Assembly: GCA_041628815.1 (NCBI GenBank)
Contig: JBFKOL010000184.1
Span: 1 to 8,221 of the forward strand
Length of the DNA: 8,221 nt
Direction of reading: 5' to 3'
DNA from: JBFKOL01 sp041628815
Lineage (GTDB): Bacteria > Bacteroidota > Bacteroidia > Chitinophagales > Saprospiraceae
Shown here: piece by piece, positions 1 through 6,466 of the stretch
Position numbering within the stretch: position 1 is the stretch's first letter
Layout of the letters: each line of letters starts with the position of its first letter
Made by a program: the position numbers and the translations under genes
Notes under the pieces: model-generated
Told to the model about the DNA's origin: nothing
The model's database searches: none
What the model saw: the letters and a program-made list of their open reading frames with translations, nothing else

Positions 1-2148
1 AAGGATGGCCGTTTCCAGGTGTTCCTGTAGCAGAAGGTCCCCAAAATCCCTGTGATCGACAGTGTTCTCAAGATTCCGGTAGTAAAAGTCTCCTGAATAG
101 TCGACCTTGTCCGACAGCCTGTGAAACCAACCCAGCGAATAATTATCAGCTGTTACAGGCTGGATGTGGCGGTTGCTGACTTGCCAAATATCCACAGGGG
201 TTGGAGACGTTGCATTGGAAAGCAGGTGTAGATATTGATACAGCCTGTTGTAAGAAGCCTTAAGGGAAAAATTGTCGCTAAACGCGAATCTTAAAGATAT
301 ACGAGGTTGCAATCCATGATAGGAATGCATAACAGCCCCTTTTGTAAAGGACTCGGTAGATACGACTCTGTTCGGATCGTAAAACGAGTCGTCCTCGTAG
401 GTTTTAATTATTCCTGGACCAAGTTGCTGAAAGATTGAATAACGCAGGCCGAAGTCCACAGAAAATTGGTCGGTGATTTCCCATTGGTCGTTGATGTACA
501 AACCGATCTCGCGGCCTCTTTCCTTGTCTATCGTTCTAGCAGGCGTTTGAGATCCGTCTAACGGTGTAAGCTGCTCTGGAGAAGTGTCGTAGTGGATCCA
601 TTCGGCTCCCATCCGCAAAATGTGCCCGGAATTCTCGTAAATTCCCGAGGTTTTCAACTGGAGGTAATGAACCCCGGATTGAAGTTCAAAAGCCAGCGGC
701 CCGGATGGCTCAAACTGATTGTTGTTCAATTCACCGTAAGCCATCGACGCGGCTAACGACAAGTTTTGATTTTCTATTCTTTTGTACTGGATTCCGGCTA
801 TCCGATTTTGCCATGAAAAGCCAAATTGCTGTGAGAATTTAAACCTGTCATAACTTTGAAAATACGATGCGAAGAGTTTGTCCTTACTACCGATTTTATG
901 ACTGTATTTGAAATGAAAATCATTGAATCGGGCCTGGCTGTTCTGAATATCAAGGTCTTCCACATTGCTCTTTAGCCAGGCTGCATATGCCAATCTTCCG
1001 GAAAGTATTAATGAGCTCACATTTTTTTGAACAGGCACCTCCAGCGCCAGCTTACTCGAAATAAAGCCCGTGCTTCCGTGAAACCGGATGCTCTTGTAGT
1101 CTCCCTCCTTTATATTGACATCTAAGACAGAAGAGATCCTGCCTCCGTACTGCGCTGGAATGTGTCCCTTGTGAAGAGACGTATTCAATACGATATCTGG
1201 GTTAAAGGTGGAAAAAAAACCCAGAATGTGCGAGGGGTTCATCAAAAGGAGACCATCCTGCAGGATCAGGTTCTGATCTATGGAGCCTCCCCGGACGTTG
1301 AAACCAGAAGCCCCCTCACCTATGGTCGTAACACCTGCAACGGTCAACAAGCTTTTCACAACATCCGCCTCCCCCATAAAAGCACTTAGCTGTTTGATCT
1401 CACGGCGTCCCAATTGTTCCAGGCCCGTGATGACTTCTTTGATCTCAGCTTGTGCCGATTGTCCAGAAATGACAATTTCGTCGATCATGTGTGCCTTTGG
1501 GGCTAAGGCTATATACCACTGGTCCTTGCCTTCTACGGAAATATGGGCAGCATAAGTTTCGTGGGTGATACTCGTAATTTGAATGTCATAGTTAGCCTCA
1601 TCAAGGTTCAGTCGGAATTTCCCCTCTTGGTCGGTGATTTCAAATTGACTCGTAGTCAGGTTGAGTACCATGGCATTCATTACTGCCTCGTTGGTTTCCC
1701 TGTCCAATACGAATCCATCTATCACAATAGTAGAATTTCGCTGAAAATCTTCTGTACCCAAAACAATACTATCGATTTCAATTCCCACCTTTCGTGCTGC
1801 TCGAATTCCCGTTGTATCCTCGTTCCTTTCTTCAAAACCCTCCTCCAGAAATCCCGGAAATACAATGAACTTTCCATGATCATATTCACGGTAGGTCAAT
1901 TGATGATCACGGCATATAATCTTTAAAACATCTTTCAATTGAATACCGTCGAAACTATACGTGTTCTTACTCGATGTGATATTGGCATCATTGAATCGAA
2001 TGACTACATTGTAATGGTTACCCAGATGAGAGAAAATATAATCTAACCCTTCATCTTCGTAGTCCATAGTGACAAGCTGGTCCATCTCTTCCTGTCCATA
2101 AACAACTTGTATGAAAGCCAATGCCAGAACGATTGAGAATATTCTCAT
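1..2148 (-). CDS. TonB-dependent outer-membrane receptor with STN and carboxypeptidase-regulatory domains (3' end beyond window)
   Basis: Receptor that would take up a ligand across the outer membrane using TonB energy; the ligand is unknown. I translated 716 codons from the ATG at 2148 with no stop or frameshift; the reading frame is still open at base 1, so the end of the barrel is missing. Residues 1-18 are a signal peptide (MRIFSIVLALAFIQVVYG, then Gln). About 35-98 resemble an STN (secretin/TonB short N-terminal) domain, about 141-217 a carboxypeptidase-regulatory-like beta-sandwich, and 222-229 (IDEIVISG) a TonB-box-like segment. The plug spans about 246-348, with FMGEADVVKSL, GFNVRGGSIDQN, NPSHILGFFSTFNPD and IPAQYGGRISSVLDV. 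After about 350 come amphipathic strands of a beta-barrel. The start is fixed by the signal peptide and by the ATGA overlap with the hydrolase. STN receptors are often controlled by FecR/ECF sigma pairs, but none is visible here. Family call is firm; substrate is not assignable. Confidence 0.93.
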   Translation of the reverse strand, partial: MRIFSIVLALAFIQVVYGQEEMDQLVTMDYEDEGLDYIFSHLGNHYNVVIRFNDANITSSKNTYSFDGIQLKDVLKIICRDHQLTYREYDHGKFIVFPGFLEEGFEERNEDTTGIRAARKVGIEIDSIVLGTEDFQRNSTIVIDGFVLDRETNEAVMNAMVLNLTTSQFEITDQEGKFRLNLDEANYDIQITSITHETYAAHISVEGKDQWYIALAPKAHMIDEIVISGQSAQAEIKEVITGLEQLGRREIKQLSAFMGEADVVKSLLTVAGVTTIGEGASGFNVRGGSIDQNLILQDGLLLMNPSHILGFFSTFNPDIVLNTSLHKGHIPAQYGGRISSVLDVNIKEGDYKSIRFHGSTGFISSKLALEVPVQKNVSSLILSGRLAYAAWLKSNVEDLDIQNSQARFNDFHFKYSHKIGSKDKLFASYFQSYDRFKFSQQFGFSWQNRIAGIQYKRIENQNLSLAASMAYGELNNNQFEPSGPLAFELQSGVHYLQLKTSGIYENSGHILRMGAEWIHYDTSPEQLTPLDGSQTPARTIDKERGREIGLYINDQWEITDQFSVDFGLRYSIFQQLGPGIIKTYEDDSFYDPNRVVSTESFTKGAVMHSYHGLQPRISLRFAFSDNFSLKASYNRLYQYLHLLSNATSPTPVDIWQVSNRHIQPVTADNYSLGWFHRLSDKVDYSGDFYYRNLENTVDHRDFGDLLLQEHLETAIL

Positions 2149-2972
2149 CGACACCGTTCTGTAATCCAATCCTTGATGAGTTCCATTACCTTTTCTTTCT
2201 CCGGTTCGTTGATTAATTCGTGATAGGCGCCTGCTATGATCTCAATTTGTTTGTCAGATGAAGACACCTGCTCATACATTTTCATAGATCCTTTTGGGTT
2301 TGTCAATTTATCTGCCCCTCCATGGATGACCAGCAAAGGGCAAGAAATCTTTTGAAAAGAAGCGTTGGCAGCATCAATTGTTGAAATCATTTCTGCTGCC
2401 ATCCGCGCCCTCATGCCGCCAAGATATACCAGAGGATCATTGGAATACTTTTCGACAACTTCCTGGTCCCTTGATAGGTATTTTTTCTCGAGTTTTTCCG
2501 TGGGAAGCTTAGGAAAGAGTTTACTCAAAAGGGGAATAATTTTGAGCAGAAGTGGAGAAATATCATCATCCAGTTTAAGGGCAGGACCACTGAGGACAAC
2601 ACCTGTCAATCCATCTGTTCCATATTCCTGACAATACCTGGTGACGACAAGCCCGCCCATACTGTGACCCATGAGAAAAACGCGTCGTCCTTCAGAAACG
2701 AATTTGATCACATGTTTCAGATCATCAACGAATTTTGTAAATCTATCGACGTATGCCCGGATTCCCCCTGACATTCCATGCCCCCTGAGATCGTAGGATC
2801 TTACGTCAATTCCAAATTGTGTAAGGTAACTGGCGAAATGTGCATATCGCTGACCATGTTCTGCATAACCATGAACAATGACCAAGAGAGCATCGTGCCT
2901 ATCGGCATCCCACCTATGCATATGCAAGGTCATTTGATCGGGCAAAGTCAGTTTGGATGTGGAATAAATCAT
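2145..2972 (-). CDS. alpha/beta hydrolase, monoacylglycerol-lipase-like (Hydrolase_4 type)
   Basis: Predicted serine hydrolase of 275 residues that probably cleaves esters such as monoacylglycerols or lysophospholipids. Visible motifs are the family's oxyanion-side HGYAEHGQRY (about 34-43), DLRGHGMSGG (61-70), the nucleophile elbow GHSMGG (102-107, Ser104), a lid region of about 130-210, HGGADKLT with Asp221, and AYHELINEPEKE with His251. The Ser-Asp-His triad is therefore complete. No signal peptide is evident, so a cytoplasmic location is likely. I chose the ATG at 2972: the same frame stays open upstream to 3089, but that would add 39 residues overlapping the end of nqrF and crossing the terminator hairpin, and they do not look like this family. 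From 2972 the protein begins about 30 residues before the first conserved motif, as is usual. There is no clear ribosome binding site. Its TGA overlaps the ATG of the receptor gene by 4 nt. Exact substrate is unknown. Confidence 0.9.
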   Translation of the reverse strand: MIYSTSKLTLPDQMTLHMHRWDADRHDALLVIVHGYAEHGQRYAHFASYLTQFGIDVRSYDLRGHGMSGGIRAYVDRFTKFVDDLKHVIKFVSEGRRVFLMGHSMGGLVVTRYCQEYGTDGLTGVVLSGPALKLDDDISPLLLKIIPLLSKLFPKLPTEKLEKKYLSRDQEVVEKYSNDPLVYLGGMRARMAAEMISTIDAANASFQKISCPLLVIHGGADKLTNPKGSMKMYEQVSSSDKQIEIIAGAYHELINEPEKEKVMELIKDWITERCR

Positions 2973-2981
2973 GGACCAAAC

Positions 2982-3021
2982 ATACAAAAGCCACCCCAAA
3001 AGATTGGGGTGGCTTTTGTAT
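2982..3021 (-). terminator. rho-independent terminator of the nqr operon
   Basis: A perfect 18-bp inverted repeat (2982-2999 with 3004-3021) around a 4-nt loop; the core is GCCACCCC paired with GGGGTGGC, flanked by A/T runs on both sides. It starts 21 nt after the nqrF stop codon. Read on the minus strand the 3' arm ends in TTTTGTAT followed by GTTT, giving a modest U-rich tail. The symmetry means it could also stop transcription from the other strand, although no plus-strand gene points into it. The hydrolase start codon lies 9 nt beyond it. Confidence 0.85.
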
Positions 3022-3042
3022 AGACCAAATGGTAATAAACTA

Positions 3043-4347
3043 CTATCCTCCGAAGTCGTCGAAAGAAATATTTTCTTCCGGTACGCCAAGTTGATCGAGA
3101 GTCCGTATTACCGAGGCATTCATGGCTGGAGGCCCACAGAAATAGTACTCTATCTCTTCCGGTTCAGGATGATTCTTTAAGTATTGCTCATAGCAAACGT
3201 TCATGATATAACCTTTAAAACCGTCACCTGGGGCGTCAATGTTATCTTTCACCTTCCAATTGTCTTCTGGAAGAGGATTGTCGAGCGCTACATAAAATCT
3301 GAAATTTGGAAATTCCTTTTCTATCTTTCTAAACTCTTCGATGTAGAAAAGCTCGCGTTTCGTGCGACCTCCATACCAGTATGAGACCTTGCGATCTGTG
3401 GTCTTCAGCGTATGAAAAAGATGGAACAGGTGAGATCTGAGAGGTGCCATTCCGGCACCACCACCAATATACACCATTTCCTTTTTGGTGTCTTTTATAA
3501 AAAATTCTCCATACGGACCTGAAATGGTGCATTTATCACCGGGTTTTAAGTCGAAAACATACGAAGAACATACACCTGGGTTGACGTCCATCCATCCATT
3601 CTTTGACCGGTCAAACGGCGGCGTCGCAATGCGGATGTTAAGCTTGATGATGTTACCTTCCGCCGGATGATTAGCCATGGAATACGCTCTAAATTGAGGT
3701 TCATCATTGACCATGCGCAGATCCCACAACTTGAATTTATCCCATTCGGATTGAAATTTGTCCGGTGAATCGTGGAAATCAGGGTGGGCCGTTATCTCCA
3801 TGTTCTTATAGTCAACGGTTATCTCGGGTACGTCTATCTGAATGTATCCTCCACTTTGAAAATCTAACTTTTCGCCTTCCGGAAGTTTGACTACAAACTC
3901 CTTAATGAAAGAGGCCACATTGAAATTGGATACAACCTCACATTCCCACTTCTTGATACCAAAAACTTCTTCAGGCACTCTGACCTCCATATCTTCCCGC
4001 ACCTTTACCTGACAAGCCAGACGCTTATGTTCTGCAACTTCTTTCCTGGTGAGATGATTTAGTTCTGTGGGAAGTACTTCACCCCCTCCACTATCGATAT
4101 GACACTCACACATGGCGCAGGTACCCCCTCCACCACATGCGGAAGGAAGAAAAACATTGCTGTCCGATAGTGCTGACAGAAGAGAGGATCCGGGCTTGAC
4201 CAATAGGGGATTTTGGTTGTCACCGTTAATGACAATTTTTACATCTCCCTGGGGTACAAGTCTCTTATTGGCATAAATCAACATAAATGACAATGCCAGA
4301 ATTACAGCAGTAAAAACGAGAATGGCAAGTATAATTTGCAAGATCAT
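3043..4347 (-). CDS. nqrF: Na+-translocating NADH:quinone oxidoreductase subunit F (NADH dehydrogenase, FAD and 2Fe-2S)
   Basis: Entry subunit of Na+-NQR: it oxidises NADH through FAD and passes electrons to a 2Fe-2S centre. The protein has 434 residues, slightly longer than the roughly 408 of Vibrio. Residues 2-26 form one N-terminal membrane anchor. A ferredoxin-like domain follows with cluster ligands Cys71, Cys77, Cys80 and Cys112; these match the Vibrio cholerae ligands (70, 76, 79, 111) with an offset of one. An additional Cys82 makes the motif CxxCxC. The flavin motif RAYS is at 220-223 (FRAYSMANHP), the nucleotide-binding loop GGGAGMAPLRSH at 295-306, CGPP at 404-407, and the conserved C-terminus is DDFGG. 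It is the last gene of the operon, 30 bp after nqrE, and ends in TAG just before the terminator hairpin. All key residues are present. Confidence 0.98.
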   Translation of the reverse strand: MILQIILAILVFTAVILALSFMLIYANKRLVPQGDVKIVINGDNQNPLLVKPGSSLLSALSDSNVFLPSACGGGGTCAMCECHIDSGGGEVLPTELNHLTRKEVAEHKRLACQVKVREDMEVRVPEEVFGIKKWECEVVSNFNVASFIKEFVVKLPEGEKLDFQSGGYIQIDVPEITVDYKNMEITAHPDFHDSPDKFQSEWDKFKLWDLRMVNDEPQFRAYSMANHPAEGNIIKLNIRIATPPFDRSKNGWMDVNPGVCSSYVFDLKPGDKCTISGPYGEFFIKDTKKEMVYIGGGAGMAPLRSHLFHLFHTLKTTDRKVSYWYGGRTKRELFYIEEFRKIEKEFPNFRFYVALDNPLPEDNWKVKDNIDAPGDGFKGYIMNVCYEQYLKNHPEPEEIEYYFCGPPAMNASVIRTLDQLGVPEENISFDDFGG

Positions 4348-4377
4348 AATGTCTCTAATCTTTATTTCTATCCAATG

Positions 4378-4986
4378 TTAATTTCCACTGAACGCAGACG
4401 GATCAATACCCAAAAGACTCAAAAAGGCCATACCCATCAATCCAGTGAGCAAAAAGGCCATACCCAATCCCCTCAAAGGAGCTGGAACGGCTGAATACCT
4501 GATTTTTTCCCTTATGGCTGCCAATGCTACTATGGCCAGAAACCATCCAAATCCACCACCCAGTCCAAATGCGACCGATTCACTAAAAGTATATTCCCTG
4601 GTAACCATGAAAAGCGAACCGCCGAGGATTGCACAGTTAACCGTTATCAATGGAAGGAAAATACCCAAAGAATTATACAAAGCAGGTGAAAACTTCTCTA
4701 TGACCATTTCAACTAGTTGAACCATCGAAGCAATCACAGCAATGAACAGAATGAACCGTAAAAAGGTCAGATCCATCCCGAAAATGCCGCCCTCATCAAG
4801 TAAAAATGTACTGATCAACCAGTTGATCGGCATCGTAATACCCAATACAAAAATCACGGCCAGGCCCAGACCGAAAGCCGTTTTTAATGATTTAGAAACG
4901 GCGAGGAAAGAACACATTCCAAGGAAATAGGATAGAATGAGGTTTTCAATAAATGCCGCCTTTATGAATATATTGATTAATTCCAT
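4378..4986 (-). CDS. nqrE: Na+-translocating NADH:quinone oxidoreductase subunit E
   Basis: Integral membrane subunit of 202 residues with about six hydrophobic segments. Together with NqrD it forms a pseudo-symmetric pair that holds an intramembrane 2Fe-2S centre and lines part of the Na+ path. The family signature is clear: FIENLILSYFLGMCSFLAVSKS (in two parts, residues 12-33) and LPLITVNCAILGGSLF (111-126). Cys25 and Cys118 correspond to the cluster ligands Cys26 and Cys120 of the Vibrio protein, and Glu93 sits where an acidic residue is linked to Na+ transport. The C-terminal helix repeats GMAFL at 175-179 and 185-189, encoded by a 17-bp direct repeat. The ATG at 4986 is 11 bp after nqrD and gives the usual N-terminus. 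Confidence 0.98.
   Translation of the reverse strand: MELINIFIKAAFIENLILSYFLGMCSFLAVSKSLKTAFGLGLAVIFVLGITMPINWLISTFLLDEGGIFGMDLTFLRFILFIAVIASMVQLVEMVIEKFSPALYNSLGIFLPLITVNCAILGGSLFMVTREYTFSESVAFGLGGGFGWFLAIVALAAIREKIRYSAVPAPLRGLGMAFLLTGLMGMAFLSLLGIDPSAFSGN
4420..4466. repeat. 17-bp direct repeat inside nqrE
   Basis: The sequence CAAAAAGGCCATACCCA occurs exactly at 4420-4436 and again at 4450-4466, a spacing of 30 bp or ten codons. It keeps the frame and encodes MGMAFL-like segments in the last membrane helix of NqrE (GMAFL at residues 175-179 and 185-189). It looks like a small coding repeat and not a mobile or regulatory element. Confidence 0.8.
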
Positions 4987-4997
4987 ATTGACTTGTT

Positions 4998-5708
4998 TTA
5001 GGAAATATCAACCAATTTTGCATTATAACTTCTGTGAACCCAGATGAGTATTGCTATGATGAACATAGCAGCTGCCGGAAGAACCATGAGGTTGTTGTTT
5101 TGATACCAACCAAAAAGGAAATTCTCAGTGGTATTGATAAGGTATTCTCCGGTAGGTCCTATCAGCTTCGCTTCAATGGGTGTACCTGCCAGGAATGTAC
5201 CTTTTCCAAAGACTTCCCTTATGATGGCCACGATAATCAAGATTACCCCATATCCCAATCCATTACCTACTCCATCCAGGAATGACTTCCAGGGCGAATT
5301 CGCCATTGCAAAAGCTTCGAGACGCCCCATAATGATGCAGTTCGTTATAATCAGACCAATAAATACCGCAAGCTGTTTGTATACCGGGTAATTAAGCCAC
5401 TTAAGCGTAAGCTCGACGACGGTAACCAGGAAGGCAATGATCACGAGCTGGACAATCATCCTTACCTGCTTGGGAATGGATTTGCGCAAAAGCGAAGTAA
5501 AAAGATTTGCGAAGGCACAGACAAATATCACGGATATGGCCATGATGATTGACGGGAAGATCAATGTAGTCACAGCCAGCGCACTGCATATCCCCAACAC
5601 CTGTACCGTAATGGGGTTATTGTCGTTGAGAGGATCGGTGAGGAGTTTTCGTTCCTTCTTTCCAAAGGGAATAACAGATTCCTTTTTCTTCACAACTGTC
5701 TCAGCCAT
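4998..5708 (-). CDS. nqrD: Na+-translocating NADH:quinone oxidoreductase subunit D
   Basis: Integral membrane subunit, partner of NqrE around the intramembrane 2Fe-2S centre. It has 236 residues against about 210 in Vibrio. The excess comes from a charged N-terminal extension of about 12 residues (AETVVKKKESVIPFGKKER) and a longer loop at about 168-210 between the last membrane helices. The conserved NPITVQVLGICSALAVTT contains Cys41, and IGLIITNCIIMGRLEA contains Cys124; both match the Vibrio cluster ligands Cys29 and Cys112 with an offset of 12. Asp145 in FLDGVGNGLGYG matches Vibrio Asp133 by the same offset. The ATG at 5708 follows the nqrC stop by only 2 bp, which suggests coupled translation. 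Confidence 0.98.
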   Translation of the reverse strand: MAETVVKKKESVIPFGKKERKLLTDPLNDNNPITVQVLGICSALAVTTLIFPSIIMAISVIFVCAFANLFTSLLRKSIPKQVRMIVQLVIIAFLVTVVELTLKWLNYPVYKQLAVFIGLIITNCIIMGRLEAFAMANSPWKSFLDGVGNGLGYGVILIIVAIIREVFGKGTFLAGTPIEAKLIGPTGEYLINTTENFLFGWYQNNNLMVLPAAAMFIIAILIWVHRSYNAKLVDIS

Positions 5709-5710
5709 AT

Positions 5711-6466
5711 TTAGGATTTTTTCTCTTTTTCAAAAAAGGGTTGGTAATTCTTTATTCCGTCGTACAACATATCTGAAACGCCATCAGCTGTCACTGTGGC
5801 GCCGGATATGCCGTCCACTTCATACCGCGGATTCCTGGCGCCTCCTTTGCGCACCACAACGGACGTATAATTACCCATCTGGTCATATATCTTTTTACCT
5901 TTGAACTGGGCCTTAAATGAAGCGTTGTCTTTTATTTCAGCACCCAGTCCAGGGGTTTCTCCTTTATGATCAAATGAAGCTCCCACAATCGTTTCAAAAT
6001 CCTCCTTTAAGGCAATGTTCCCCCATATTTCATCCCATAAGCCGTTCCCGCGAATGGAAACGATGTATATTTTCTCTCCGTCATCCTTCTCATATATGAA
6101 CACGGGAAAATACCTATCCCCCAAAGGGCGCTTTTTCTCTTTCGCCATATCAACATTCTCTGCCATACCGCCTTTATACCCCCTGGCTTCAACAGCTTCT
6201 TTGCTCACTTCGTTTCCATTGATATCGACAACGATCTGGTCAATGTTGTTATCGAAAATTTCTTGTACACGGTCATCCGGCAATTTGTCAGCTCTCACAT
6301 TCTCACCCAACTCGGATTCGATTGCCGTCAGTATGGCCTTTTTATTGAAAATGGCTTCATTTCTGTCGTGGAAGGGCTTCAACACGGTAGCCATACTCGA
6401 TAATACAAGTGCCACGACAACCGTCATAGACGCTACAAATAAGATGATATAAGTATTGTTACGCAC
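5711..6466 (-). CDS. nqrC: Na+-translocating NADH:quinone oxidoreductase subunit C (covalent FMN)
   Basis: Subunit that carries a covalently bound FMN on the outer face of the membrane and relays electrons towards NqrB. I start it at the GTG at 6466, giving 251 residues beginning MRNNTYII. One membrane helix covers about 7-29, then a soluble FMN domain contains GNGLW (140-144), GETPGLG (169-175) and the flavinylation motif DGISGAT (218-224). Thr224 is the predicted attachment site; Vibrio uses Thr225, which supports this start. A TTG at 6502 in the same frame would add 12 residues (LFWIHIFQKDYK) and lengthen the nqrB overlap from 8 to 44 bp; no ATG is available nearby. The upper-edge coordinate is therefore less certain than the gene. 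The FMN must be attached by an ApbE transferase, which is not encoded in this window. Confidence 0.95.
   Translation of the reverse strand: MRNNTYIILFVASMTVVVALVLSSMATVLKPFHDRNEAIFNKKAILTAIESELGENVRADKLPDDRVQEIFDNNIDQIVVDINGNEVSKEAVEARGYKGGMAENVDMAKEKKRPLGDRYFPVFIYEKDDGEKIYIVSIRGNGLWDEIWGNIALKEDFETIVGASFDHKGETPGLGAEIKDNASFKAQFKGKKIYDQMGNYTSVVVRKGGARNPRYEVDGISGATVTADGVSDMLYDGIKNYQPFFEKEKKS

Noticed and set aside
1162..1926. Several overlapping plus-strand open frames opposite the receptor gene
   Set aside because: The minus strand encodes a continuous receptor with a signal peptide and all plug motifs here; the plus-strand frames are short, overlap one another and show no domain-like pattern.
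2977..2984. TATGTTTG on the minus strand, a match to the Bacteroidota -7 promoter element TAnnTTTG
   Set aside because: There is no TTTG at the expected distance upstream and transcription would begin at or inside the hydrolase ATG, so it is more likely the tail of the terminator.
2973..3089. Upstream extension of the hydrolase to an ATG at 3089
   Set aside because: The extra 39 residues overlap the conserved end of nqrF and span the terminator; they have no likeness to the hydrolase family N-terminus.
5437..5904. Open frame of 155 codons on the plus strand, opposite nqrD and nqrC
   Set aside because: It lies antisense across two clearly conserved genes, crosses their junction and its translation resembles no known domain.
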